Origin: Pseudolysinimonas_A sp041984585
Lineage (GTDB): Bacteria; Actinomycetota; Actinomycetes; Actinomycetales; Microbacteriaceae
Assembly: GCA_041984585.1 (NCBI GenBank)
Contig: JBHIXX010000003.1
Span: 1 to 64,000 of the forward strand
Direction: 5' to 3'
DNA length: 64,000 nucleotides
Part shown: positions 49,258 to 57,205 of the stretch, piece by piece
Layout of the letters: each line of letters begins with the position of its first letter
Position numbering within the stretch: position 1 is the stretch's first letter
The notes under the pieces: model-generated
What the model saw: the letters and a program-made list of their open reading frames with translations, nothing else
Told to the model about the DNA's origin: nothing
The model's database searches: none
Program-made: the position numbers and the translations under genes

Positions 49258-50271
49258 ATGTACCCCCTCCTCTTCCGCCACGTGCTCCGCCGTCTCGACG
49301 CGGAGCGGGCGCACCACCTCGCCTTCCTCGTGATCCGCCTGCTCGGGCTCCCCGGCATCCGCGCGATCGCCCGCCGGATCACCCGCGCGCCCGCGGGATC
49401 CGAGGTGCGGGCGCTCGGCCTGCGGTTCCCGTCGGCGTTCGGGCTCGCGGCCGGCTTCGACAAGGACGCCCGCGGGGTGCTCGGCCTCGCCGCGCTCGGC
49501 TTCGGCCACGTCGAGATCGGCACCGTCACCGCGCGCCCGCAGCCGGGCAACCCGCGGCCCCGCCTCGCCCGACTGGTCGCGGACCGGGCGCTGATCAACC
49601 GGATGGGGTTCAACAACGGCGGCGCGGAGGCGGTGCGCCGTCGGCTGGAGCGGCTGCGCGACCATCCCGCCCGCCCGGTGGTGGGGGTCAACATCGGCAA
49701 GTCGCGCGTCGTCGCGGTCGACGACGCCGTCGACGACTACCGGATGAGCACCCGGATGCTGGCGCCGGTCGCCGACTACCTGGTCGTCAACGTCAGCTCG
49801 CCGAACACGCCGGGCCTTCGCGGACTGCAGGAGCTCGACCTGCTCGCGCCGCTGCTGACCGCGGTGCGCGACGAGGCCGGCGCGGTGCCGGTGCTGGTGA
49901 AGATCGCGCCCGACGTCACCGACGAGCAGGCGATCCGCATCGCCGAGCTCGTCGTCGAGCTGGGGCTCGCGGGGGTGGTCGCGACCAACACGACGATCGG
50001 CCGAACCGGCCTGGTCAGTCCCGCCGACGTGGTCGAGGCCGCGGGGGAGGGCGGACTCAGCGGGCCGCCGCTCGCGCCGAGGTCGCTCGAGCTGCTCGGC
50101 GTGCTGCGGCAGGCCCTCCCGGCGGAGGCGTGCGTGATCTCGGTCGGGGGCGTCGAGACGGCCGAGGACTTCCGGCGTCGCCTCGCGGCCGGGGCGACGC
50201 TCGTGCAGGGCTACACCGCGTTCGTCTACGAGGGACCGGGCTGGGCCCGTCGGGTCACCCGCGGCGGCTGA
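49258..50271 (+). CDS. pyrD: dihydroorotate dehydrogenase (quinone), class 2
   Basis: The 337-residue enzyme oxidises dihydroorotate to orotate with electron transfer to quinone at the membrane. It has the N-terminal helical extension (LFRHVLRRLDAERAHHLAFLVIRLLG) of class 2 enzymes, FMN-site GLAAGFDKDARG, GTVTARPQPGNPRPRLARL, NVSSPNTPGLRGLQ with the catalytic Ser, and VATNTTIGR. It converges on the DUF3043 gene with 42 bases between. Confidence 0.96.
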   Translation: MYPLLFRHVLRRLDAERAHHLAFLVIRLLGLPGIRAIARRITRAPAGSEVRALGLRFPSAFGLAAGFDKDARGVLGLAALGFGHVEIGTVTARPQPGNPRPRLARLVADRALINRMGFNNGGAEAVRRRLERLRDHPARPVVGVNIGKSRVVAVDDAVDDYRMSTRMLAPVADYLVVNVSSPNTPGLRGLQELDLLAPLLTAVRDEAGAVPVLVKIAPDVTDEQAIRIAELVVELGLAGVVATNTTIGRTGLVSPADVVEAAGEGGLSGPPLAPRSLELLGVLRQALPAEACVISVGGVETAEDFRRRLAAGATLVQGYTAFVYEGPGWARRVTRGG

Positions 50272-50313
50272 GGGCTCGGTCGGCGACCGTTCCGTGCTCC
50301 CCGCTCGGCGCGC

Positions 50314-50892
50314 TCAGGCGGGGTAGGCGCCGCGCTTCACCTGCGGCTTCGGCAGGCGCAGGGGACGCAGCTGGATGGCGCGCATCGCCGCGTACCAGCG
50401 CACGCCGCGCTCCACCTTGTCGGCGCCGAACTTGTCGGCGAGCTTGCGCCGCACCTGGAAGCCGAGCCAGATGCAGTCGATGACGACGAGCAGGATGAAC
50501 GCCCAGACCGCCATCAGGGCGTACACGGCGAGCCACTCGAAGAAGTAGGTGAACAGCACGAGCACCAGCAGCGGCAGCAGGATCTCGCCGACGTTCCAGC
50601 GGGCGTCGACGAAGTCGCGCACGTAGCGCTTCTGCGGTCCCTTGTCGCGCATCGGCAGGTAGCGCTCGTCGCCCCGGGCCATGCCCAGGCGCGCCTTCTC
50701 GCGCTCCGACTGCTGCTGGGCGCGGTTCTGGCGCGCGGCCTCGCGGCGGTCGCTCGGCACGAGCGGGCGACGCCGGGCCGCCTCCTGCTCCTTGCGGCTC
50801 GGGGTCGCGTGCCCCTTGCCGGACGCGCCCGAGCCGCCCTCGGTCGCGTCGTCGGCGGTGTCGGAGGGGTCGGGGGAGGAGCTGCGGGCCAC
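50314..50892 (-). CDS. DUF3043 membrane protein
   Basis: The 192-residue protein has a charged, disordered N-terminal half (PSRKEQEAARRRPLVPSDRREAARQNRAQQQSEREKARLG), typical of actinobacterial DUF3043. Two membrane helices follow (VGEILLPLLVLVLFTYFFEWLAVYALMAVWAFILLVVIDCIW), then a basic tail. DUF3043 genes are regularly found near the ctaC/qcr region in actinobacteria, as here, but the function is unknown. The GTG start lies six bases after a minus-strand TAACCT that overlaps the -10 of the divergent dipeptidase gene. Confidence 0.9.
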   Translation of the reverse strand: MARSSSPDPSDTADDATEGGSGASGKGHATPSRKEQEAARRRPLVPSDRREAARQNRAQQQSEREKARLGMARGDERYLPMRDKGPQKRYVRDFVDARWNVGEILLPLLVLVLFTYFFEWLAVYALMAVWAFILLVVIDCIWLGFQVRRKLADKFGADKVERGVRWYAAMRAIQLRPLRLPKPQVKRGAYPA

Positions 50893-50897
50893 GGAGC

Positions 50898-50904
50898 TAG
50901 GTTA
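50898..50904. promoter_or_regulatory. overlapping divergent -10 boxes (TAGGTT / TAACCT)
   Basis: TAGGTTA contains TAGGTT on the plus strand (50898-50903) and TAACCT on the minus strand (50904-50899). Each ends exactly six bases before a start codon: ATG at 50910 and GTG at 50892. Only 17 bases separate the two start codons, and both transcripts would be leaderless. Confidence 0.6.
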
Positions 50905-50909
50905 CCCGT

Positions 50910-52331
50910 ATGCCCGCGCAGCCCTCGGATGCCGTCCGTCCGCCGTCGACCAGTCCGCACGCCGAGGCCCTCCGCGAGACGGTGGCCGCATCGATGCCGA
51001 CCGCGGTGGCGACCCTCTCCGACCTGGTCCGCATCCCGTCCGTGTCGTGGGACGGCTTCGACCCCGACGAGGTCGCGCGCAGCGCCGAGGAGGTCGCCCG
51101 GCTGGCTCGGGAGACCGGGGTGTTCGAGCGGGTCGACGTGCTGCGGGTGCCGATCGGGGACACCGGACGGCTCGGCCTCCCGGCGGTCCTCGCCCGACGG
51201 CCGGCCCGCGCCGGTCGCCCGACGATCCTGCTCTACGCGCACCACGACGTGCAGCCGCCGGGGGAGGACGACGACTGGGACTCGCGCCCGTTCGAGCCGA
51301 CCCTGCGCGGCGATCGCCTCTACGGTCGCGGCGCCGCCGACGACAAGGCGGGCGTCGTCGCCCACCTCACCGCCATCCGCGCGCTCGTCGACACGGTCGG
51401 CGACCCCGACCTGGGCATCGTGCTGTTCGTCGAGGGCGAGGAGGAGTTCCTCTCCCGGTCGCTGCCCGAGATCCTCCGCCGGTATCACGACGAGCTGGCG
51501 TCGGACGTCATGGTCGTCGCCGACTCCGGCAACTGGGATCTCGACACCCCCGCGCTGACCATCGCGCTGCGCGGCGCGGTCGCCTTCAACGTGCGGGTCA
51601 CCACGCTCGCGCATGCCTCGCACTCCGGGATGTTCGGGGGAGCGGTGCCGGATGCCGTGCAGGCGGCGATCGGGATGCTCGCGACGCTGTGGAACCCCGA
51701 CGGCTCCGTGGCCGTCGAGGGGTTGCGCTCCCACGCCGAGGAGACCCCGGAGTACGGAGAGGCGCAGCTGCGCACCGAGACCGGGCTGCTCGACGGCGCG
51801 CAGCAGATCGGCAGCGGCGAGATCCTGCATCGCATCTGGTACCAGCCGGCCATCACGATCACCGGCATGGACATCCCGAACGTCCGCAACGCGTCGAACA
51901 CGCTCGTGCCGAGCGTGCGCGCCCGGGTGAGCGCGCGCGTCGCCCCCGGGCAGTCGGCGCGCGAGGCGTTCGAGGCGATCGAGGCCCATCTGCTCGCCCA
52001 CGCGCCGTACGGCGCCGAGATCCAGATCGAAGACGTCGACACGGGCGAGCCGTTCCTCGTCGATGCCGGCGGCTGGGCGGCGGCCGAGGCGCTCGACACG
52101 ATGCGCGAGGGATGGGGCGCCGACCCGATCGAGATCGGGGCGGGCGGATCGATCCCGTTCATCGCCGATCTCGTCGAACGCTTCCCCGAGGCGCAGATCC
52201 TGATCACCGGCGTCGAGGATCCCGACTCACGGGCGCACAGCCCCAACGAGTCGCTGCATCTGCCCACCCTGCAGCGCGCCATCCTCGCCGAGGCGCTGCT
52301 GCTCGACCGACTCAACGCCCGGGAGGGATGA
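50910..52331 (+). CDS. M20-family dipeptidase/metallohydrolase
   Basis: The 473-residue protein is an M20 peptidase: ILLYAHHDVQPPGEDDDW carries the first metal His and Asp, GRGAADDKAGVVAHL the bridging Asp, LFVEGEEEFLS the general-base Glu, and HSGMFGGAVPDA the dimerisation domain. GAGGSIPFIADL marks the last His-substituted ligand region typical of CNDP-like dipeptidases. It probably hydrolyses small peptides in the cytoplasm; substrate specificity cannot be read. The start is a leaderless ATG. Confidence 0.93.
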   Translation: MPAQPSDAVRPPSTSPHAEALRETVAASMPTAVATLSDLVRIPSVSWDGFDPDEVARSAEEVARLARETGVFERVDVLRVPIGDTGRLGLPAVLARRPARAGRPTILLYAHHDVQPPGEDDDWDSRPFEPTLRGDRLYGRGAADDKAGVVAHLTAIRALVDTVGDPDLGIVLFVEGEEEFLSRSLPEILRRYHDELASDVMVVADSGNWDLDTPALTIALRGAVAFNVRVTTLAHASHSGMFGGAVPDAVQAAIGMLATLWNPDGSVAVEGLRSHAEETPEYGEAQLRTETGLLDGAQQIGSGEILHRIWYQPAITITGMDIPNVRNASNTLVPSVRARVSARVAPGQSAREAFEAIEAHLLAHAPYGAEIQIEDVDTGEPFLVDAGGWAAAEALDTMREGWGADPIEIGAGGSIPFIADLVERFPEAQILITGVEDPDSRAHSPNESLHLPTLQRAILAEALLLDRLNAREG

Positions 52332-52374
52332 GGCGCGCCCCCGGCGTGGTCCGACACCCGTGCGGGAGGAGTCG

Positions 52375-52380
52375 TACACT
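52375..52380 (+). promoter_or_regulatory. -10 element TACACT of erpA
   Basis: TACACT ends seven bases before the erpA ATG at 52388. Confidence 0.6.
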
Positions 52381-52387
52381 GGTGCGC

Positions 52388-52750
52388 ATGACCGACACCC
52401 TCTCCACGTCGACCGACGTCGCGACCCACGGCGTCGCCCTCACCGATGAGGCCGCCCGCAAGGTGCGCAGCCTCCTCGACCAGGAGGGCCGCGACGACCT
52501 GCGTCTGCGCGTCGCCGTGCAGCCGGGCGGCTGCTCGGGTCTCATCTACCAGCTCTACTTCGACGAGCGCCTGCTCGACGGCGACGCGACGCGGGACTTC
52601 GACGGGGTCGAGGTCGTCGTCGACAAGATGAGCGTTCCCTATCTCGACGGCGCCTCGATCGACTTCGAGGACACCATCCAGAAGCAGGGCTTCACCATCG
52701 ACAACCCCAACGCGCAGGGCTCGTGCGCGTGCGGCGACAGCTTCCACTGA
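52388..52750 (+). CDS. erpA: iron-sulfur cluster insertion protein ErpA (A-type carrier)
   Basis: The 120-residue protein has the three cluster-binding cysteines of A-type carriers in PGGCSGLIYQLYFDE and the C-terminal GSCACGDSF. It delivers Fe-S clusters to target enzymes. In actinobacteria it lies just upstream of the cytochrome oxidase genes and may serve the Rieske protein of the bc1 complex encoded nearby. It has its own leaderless promoter. Confidence 0.95.
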   Translation: MTDTLSTSTDVATHGVALTDEAARKVRSLLDQEGRDDLRLRVAVQPGGCSGLIYQLYFDERLLDGDATRDFDGVEVVVDKMSVPYLDGASIDFEDTIQKQGFTIDNPNAQGSCACGDSFH

Positions 52751-52768
52751 GCCGACCCGTTCCGGCTC
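52749..52768 (+). terminator. possible terminator hairpin after erpA
   Basis: GAGCCG (52749-52754) pairs with CGGCTC (52763-52768) across an eight-base loop. A competing pairing GCTCGCC/GGCGAGC (52765-52771/52795-52801) is also possible. Neither has a T-tract. Confidence 0.35.
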
Positions 52769-52822
52769 GCCAGGGGCGCCGGCAGGCGCGTGGCGGCGAG
52801 CCCCGCGCCGCGGTGCGTCCCC

Positions 52823-52828
52823 TAGGAT
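52823..52828 (+). promoter_or_regulatory. -10 element TAGGAT of the ctaCDF operon
   Basis: TAGGAT lies 36 bases before the ctaC GTG, giving a leader of about 25-30 bases that contains GAGAGG at 52853-52858 as ribosome binding site. Confidence 0.5.
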
Positions 52829-52864
52829 GAGCTGAGAGATTCAGTCTCGATCCGAGAGGTACCC

Positions 52865-53764
52865 GTGCGCTCCAACCGCCCGCAACGCAAGCTCCGTCGC
52901 TCGACGATGGCCCGGTGGGCGGTGCTGCCGATCGGCGTCGCCGTCGCGACCATCCTCGCCGGCTGCACCCAGCAGCAGATGCAGGGCTTCCTGCCCGGCA
53001 GCCCCGAGGTGACGAACCACACCGGCGACATCATCTCGATGTGGGTCAACTCGTGGATCGTGCTGCTCGCGGTCGGCGTGGTGACCTGGGTGCTCATCCT
53101 CTGGGCCGCCGTCGTCTACCGCCGCCGCAAGGGCCAGACCGGCTTCCCGGTGCAGCTGCGCTACAACATGCCGATCGAGGTGTTCTACACGATCGTGCCG
53201 CTGATCCTCGTGATCGGCTTCTTCGCCTTCACCGCCCGCGAGCAGGCCGACATCGAGGCGCCGTTCGACGACGGCCCCGACGTGACCATCGAGGTCTACG
53301 GCAAGCGCTGGGCGTGGGACTTCAACTACGTCGACGAGGACGTCTACTACGCCGGCATCCAGGCGCAAGAGCGCCTCGACGGCGAGGGCGGCGTCGACAC
53401 CGACCAGCTCCCGGTGCTCTACCTCCCGGTCGACCAGAAGGTCGAGATCCGGATCGAGTCCCGCGACGTCATCCACTCGTTCTGGATCATCGACTTCCTC
53501 TACAAGAAGGACATGATCCCGGCGAAGACCAACTACATGTACTTCATCCCCACCCAGGAGGGGACGTACCAGGGCAAGTGCGCCGAGCTCTGCGGCGAGT
53601 ACCACTCCCTGATGCTGTTCGAGGTGAAGGTCGTGTCGCAGGCCGAGTACGACGCCTACATCGAGAGCCTCCGCGACGCCGGCAACACCGGTCAGCTCGG
53701 ACCCGAGTACAACGTGAACCAGAACCTGCCGGGTGTGACCGGCGCGAGCGAGGGCGACGAATGA
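52865..53764 (+). CDS. ctaC: cytochrome c oxidase subunit II (CuA subunit, lipoprotein)
   Basis: The 299-residue protein has a lipoprotein signal (VATILAGCTQQQ, lipobox LAGC), two membrane helices and a periplasmic cupredoxin domain. The CuA site is QGKCAELCGEYHSLMLFEV (Cys-x3-Cys-x3-His) with the upstream HSFWIID His. It accepts electrons from the cytochrome cc of QcrC and passes them to CtaD. GTG start after GAGAGG. It overlaps ctaD by ATGA. Confidence 0.97.
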   Translation: MRSNRPQRKLRRSTMARWAVLPIGVAVATILAGCTQQQMQGFLPGSPEVTNHTGDIISMWVNSWIVLLAVGVVTWVLILWAAVVYRRRKGQTGFPVQLRYNMPIEVFYTIVPLILVIGFFAFTAREQADIEAPFDDGPDVTIEVYGKRWAWDFNYVDEDVYYAGIQAQERLDGEGGVDTDQLPVLYLPVDQKVEIRIESRDVIHSFWIIDFLYKKDMIPAKTNYMYFIPTQEGTYQGKCAELCGEYHSLMLFEVKVVSQAEYDAYIESLRDAGNTGQLGPEYNVNQNLPGVTGASEGDE

Positions 53765-55467
53765 GCACCGCGAACCCGGCGATCTCTGCGCGTGCGGAGC
53801 GCAAGGGCAACGTGATCGTGAAGTGGATCACCACCACCGATCACAAGACCATCGGCAACCTGTACCTCATCACGTCGTTCCTGTTCTTCCTGGTCGGCGG
53901 CGTGATGGCGCTGATCATCCGCGCCCAGCTGTTCACGCCGGGGGAGACCCTCGTCGCGACCGGTGAGCAGTACAACCAGCTGTTCACCATGCACGGCACG
54001 ATCATGCTGCTCATGTTCGCGACGCCGCTGTTCGCGGGCTTCGCGAACGCGATCATGCCGCTGCAGATCGGCGCGCCCGATGTCGCCTTCCCGCGACTCA
54101 ACGCGCTGGCCTACTGGCTCTACCTGTTCGGCAGCATCATCGCCGTCGCGGGCTACCTGACCCCGCAGGGCGCTGCCTCGTTCGGCTGGTTCGCATACGC
54201 GCCGCTGTCGTCGACCACCTTCACGCCCGGCCTCGGCGGCAACCTGTGGGTGTTCGGACTGGCGATGTCGGGATTCGGCACCATCCTCGGCGCCGTCAAC
54301 TTCATCACCACGATCATCACGATGCGCGCGCCCGGCATGACCATGTGGCGGATGCCGATCTTCACCTGGAACATCCTGGTGACGTCGATCCTGGTGCTGC
54401 TGGCGTTCCCGGTGCTCGCGGCCGGCCTGTTCGCCCTCGGCGCGGACCGCGTGTTCGGCTCCCACCTGCTCGATCCGGCCAACGGCGGGGCGATCCTCTG
54501 GCAGCACCTGTTCTGGTTCTTCGGGCACCCCGAGGTGTACATCATCGCGCTGCCGTTCTTCGGGATCGTCTCCGAGGTGTTCCCGGTGTTCAGCCGCAAG
54601 CCGATCTTCGGCTATAAGACGCTCGTCTACGCGACGATCGCGATCGCGGCGCTGTCGATCACGGTGTGGGCGCACCACATGTACGTGACCGGCTCGGTGC
54701 TCCTGCCCTTCTTCGCCCTGCTGACGATGCTCATCGCCGTACCCACCGGCGTGAAGATCTTCAACTGGGTCGGCACGATGTGGCGCGGATCGGTCACCTT
54801 CGAGACCCCGATGATCTGGGCGATCGGCTTCCTCGTCACGTTCACCTTCGGCGGCCTGACCGGCGTCATCCTCGCCAGCCCGCCGCTCGACTTCAACCTC
54901 TCCGACAGCTACTTCGTGGTGGCGCACTTCCACTACGTGGTGTTCGGCACCGTGGTGTTCGCCATGTTCTCGGGCTTCTACTTCTGGTGGCCGAAGCTCA
55001 CCGGCAAGATGCTCAACGAGACGCTCGGCAAGTGGCACTTCTGGATCCTGTTCATCGGGTTCCACACGACGTTCCTCATCCAGCACTGGATCGGCGTCGT
55101 CGGCATGCCGCGTCGCTACTGGAGCTACCTGCCGGAAGACGGCGTCACCTGGATGAACCAGCTCTCGACGGTCGGGTCGATCATCCTCGCCGCCTCGATG
55201 ATCCCGTTCGTGCTCAACGTCTGGATCACCGCCCGGCGCGGCGAGAAGGTCACGGTCGACGACCCGTGGGGCAACGCGCGGTCGCTCGAGTGGGCCACCT
55301 CGTGCCCGCCGCCGCGGCACAACTTCGTCACCATCCCGCGCATCCGCTCGGAGTCGCCGGCGTTCGACCTGCACCACCCCGAGGTGGGTGTGCCGATCGG
55401 CATCGGTCCGGCCAAGGACGCGCCCGACGCCCCGGTGCTCGATGTCGCCGAAGGGAAGGTCAAGTAG
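53761..55467 (+). CDS. ctaD: cytochrome c oxidase subunit I
   Basis: The 568-residue, twelve-helix aa3-type subunit holds the low-spin haem and the haem a3-CuB centre. FTMHGTIMLLMF has a haem ligand His, WFFGHPEVYIIALPFFG contains the CuB His and the proton-channel Glu, ITVWAHHMYVTGS carries the paired CuB histidines, and VVAHFHYVVFGTVVF the haem a/a3 histidines. The D-channel Glu (GHPEVY) is present. The ATG overlaps ctaC. Confidence 0.98.
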   Translation: MSTANPAISARAERKGNVIVKWITTTDHKTIGNLYLITSFLFFLVGGVMALIIRAQLFTPGETLVATGEQYNQLFTMHGTIMLLMFATPLFAGFANAIMPLQIGAPDVAFPRLNALAYWLYLFGSIIAVAGYLTPQGAASFGWFAYAPLSSTTFTPGLGGNLWVFGLAMSGFGTILGAVNFITTIITMRAPGMTMWRMPIFTWNILVTSILVLLAFPVLAAGLFALGADRVFGSHLLDPANGGAILWQHLFWFFGHPEVYIIALPFFGIVSEVFPVFSRKPIFGYKTLVYATIAIAALSITVWAHHMYVTGSVLLPFFALLTMLIAVPTGVKIFNWVGTMWRGSVTFETPMIWAIGFLVTFTFGGLTGVILASPPLDFNLSDSYFVVAHFHYVVFGTVVFAMFSGFYFWWPKLTGKMLNETLGKWHFWILFIGFHTTFLIQHWIGVVGMPRRYWSYLPEDGVTWMNQLSTVGSIILAASMIPFVLNVWITARRGEKVTVDDPWGNARSLEWATSCPPPRHNFVTIPRIRSESPAFDLHHPEVGVPIGIGPAKDAPDAPVLDVAEGKVK

Positions 55468-55920
55468 ATGCGCACCAACGCCGGCCTGTTCTGGATCCTC
55501 GCCGCGTTCTTCTACGTGGCGGCCGCGCTCTACACGGTGTGGTCGATCATCGACCACAACGCGGGCGAGGTGCTCTACGCGACGCAGGCGACGAGCGGCG
55601 TCGAGTGGATCGGCACCGTCGCCATCACCCTCTCCGGGGTGCTGGCCACCTTCCTCGCGTTCTACATCACGATCACCCAGCGGGCGACCGGCGGGACGCT
55701 GCCCGAGGACCGGCTCGAGGCGGTCGTCGACGACGGCGACCCCGAGATCGGGCACTTCAGCCCGTGGAGCTGGTGGCCGTTCGTGCTCGCCTTCAGCCTG
55801 GGCCTGATGTTCCTCGGCTTCGCCGTCGGCATCTGGATCACGTTCATCGGGGCGCCGCTGGTGATCATCGCGGTCATCGGCTGGAACTACGAGTACTACC
55901 GCGGCAACTTCGCCCGCTGA
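55468..55920 (+). CDS. ctaF: cytochrome c oxidase subunit IV (actinobacterial)
   Basis: The 150-residue protein has four hydrophobic helices, with the conserved start MRTNAGLFWILAAFFYVAAALYTVWSI and the end GWNYEYYRGNFAR, which is typical of the small actinobacterial oxidase subunit CtaF. It stabilises the bcc-aa3 supercomplex. Its ATG directly abuts the ctaD stop (TAGATG). Confidence 0.96.
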   Translation: MRTNAGLFWILAAFFYVAAALYTVWSIIDHNAGEVLYATQATSGVEWIGTVAITLSGVLATFLAFYITITQRATGGTLPEDRLEAVVDDGDPEIGHFSPWSWWPFVLAFSLGLMFLGFAVGIWITFIGAPLVIIAVIGWNYEYYRGNFAR

Positions 55921-55933
55921 TCGGGGAGCGCGC

Positions 55934-56371
55934 GTGTCGGCGACCATCCGGGAGTCCCGTCCGGGGGACGAGGACGCGCTGTACGGCCTCGTCGAGCAGC
56001 TCGGCCACGCCTTCCCGCCCGACCGGGCGGCGTTCGACCGCACCATCGCCGAGTACGCGGAGGGGCGGCATCCGAGCGTCGTCCTGCTCGTGGTCGACAC
56101 TCCGGATGTCCCCGGGGGGCTCGGCGGATACGCGCTGACCACGATCGTGCCGCTGCTCGCGACGAACGGTCCGTCGGCGCAGCTGCAGGAGATCGTCGTG
56201 CACGAGGACGCCCGCGGCCGCGACTACGGCACGCTACTGGTGCGCGCGGTCGAGGCGGAGTGCGAGAAGCGCGGGGTCACCCAGCTCACCGTGGCCAGCC
56301 GGCGTGCCGGCGGCTTCTACGACCGGCTCGGCTTCACCGACGCCGCGGAGTACATGCGCCGCTTCTTCTGA
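55934..56371 (+). CDS. GNAT-family N-acetyltransferase
   Basis: The 145-residue protein has a clear GNAT core: TIRESRPGDEDALYGLVEQLGHAFP at the N terminus, LQEIVVHEDARGRDYGTLLVRAVE (motif A, the R/Q-x-x-G-x-G/A acetyl-CoA loop) and FYDRLGFTDAAEYMRRFF at the C terminus. The substrate is unknown. It starts 14 bases after ctaF with a GTG preceded by GGGGAGCG and probably rides on the cytochrome oxidase operon without a functional tie. Confidence 0.9.
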   Translation: MSATIRESRPGDEDALYGLVEQLGHAFPPDRAAFDRTIAEYAEGRHPSVVLLVVDTPDVPGGLGGYALTTIVPLLATNGPSAQLQEIVVHEDARGRDYGTLLVRAVEAECEKRGVTQLTVASRRAGGFYDRLGFTDAAEYMRRFF

Positions 56372-56386
56372 GGCCGGGAGGCGAGG

Positions 56387-57157
56387 GTGCGGGACCTGCT
56401 GCCGGATCCTCCCGCGCGCGAGCCCGACGTGCTCGACCGCTTCGAGCGCGGACCCGATCCGGACCTCTGGATCCCCGCCTACCTGCCGCACTGGACGACG
56501 CCCGAGCGGGCCGCCGCGCGCTGGCAGCGCGTCGACGACGGGCTGCTGCTGCGGATCGACGCGGATCAGCCGCTGTGGCGCCCCGAGGACGCGCCGCTCC
56601 GGGTCTCCAACCTGCAGACCGGGGTGTTCGCCGGGCCGGTGGGCTCGACCCGCGGCACGCATCGCCACCGCGACGACCTGCGCGTGCGCACCGCCACGCC
56701 GACCCGGATGCTGTGGGCGCCGTCGGCCGGGCGGGTGGACGTCACGTTGACGGCGTCATCCGACCCGGGCTGCATGGCCGCCGTGTGGTTGGTGGGCGCC
56801 GAGGTCGACGATCCGGCCCATTCGGGGGAGATCTGCGTGGTCGAGATCGACGGACGCCAGCCCGCCGCCGAGACGACGACGGTGCGCTGCGGGGTGAAGG
56901 CGCACCACGACCCGCGCCTGGTGACCGACATGGCCGAGGTGGAGGTCGTCGACGGCGTCGACCGTCCGCGCACCTGGACGGCCGTGTGGGGTCCGGAGGG
57001 CACGGTGATCGGATGCGACGGCCGGGTGCTGCGCCGTGTCGCCCAGGCGCCGTCGTATCCGCTGGTGCTGATGGTCGACCTGTTCCAGCTGAGCGCGCCG
57101 GCCGGTGCGTACCCGAAGACCGCCACGGTGCACGAGGTGCGCGGGTGGGGGAGCTGA
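56387..57157 (+). CDS. GH16-like (concanavalin-like) protein with altered catalytic motif
   Basis: The 256-residue protein has the overall pattern of a family 16 glycosidase-like jelly roll: an N-terminal DRFERGPDPDLWIPAYLPHW segment, paired beta strands, and CMAAVWLVGAEVDDPAHSGEICVVEIDG. In GH16 enzymes that last motif is E-x-D-x-x-E; here it reads E148-I-C150-V-V-E153, so both Glu residues are kept but the Asp is Cys. There is no signal peptide. It may be a cytoplasmic lectin-like or weakly active protein. The function is unknown, and the family assignment is by pattern only. A perfect terminator begins in its stop codon. Confidence 0.6.
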   Translation: MRDLLPDPPAREPDVLDRFERGPDPDLWIPAYLPHWTTPERAAARWQRVDDGLLLRIDADQPLWRPEDAPLRVSNLQTGVFAGPVGSTRGTHRHRDDLRVRTATPTRMLWAPSAGRVDVTLTASSDPGCMAAVWLVGAEVDDPAHSGEICVVEIDGRQPAAETTTVRCGVKAHHDPRLVTDMAEVEVVDGVDRPRTWTAVWGPEGTVIGCDGRVLRRVAQAPSYPLVLMVDLFQLSAPAGAYPKTATVHEVRGWGS

Positions 57158-57193
57158 AACGCCCCCGGCCGCCGGGCGGCGCGGGGGCGTTTC
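57156..57193. terminator. bidirectional terminator between the GH16-like gene and qcrB
   Basis: GAAACGCCCCC (57156-57166) pairs perfectly with GGGGGCGTTTC (57183-57193) over a GC-rich 16-base loop, and short A and T runs flank the stem on both sides. It begins within the TGA stop of the GH16-like gene and serves both converging operons. Confidence 0.85.
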
Positions 57194-57205
57194 GACCGAC
57201 TCGCG

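Noticed and set aside
53692..56142. Long open frame antisense to the ctaCDF genes
   Set aside because: Its product is charged low-complexity sequence and it lies opposite well-conserved respiratory genes.
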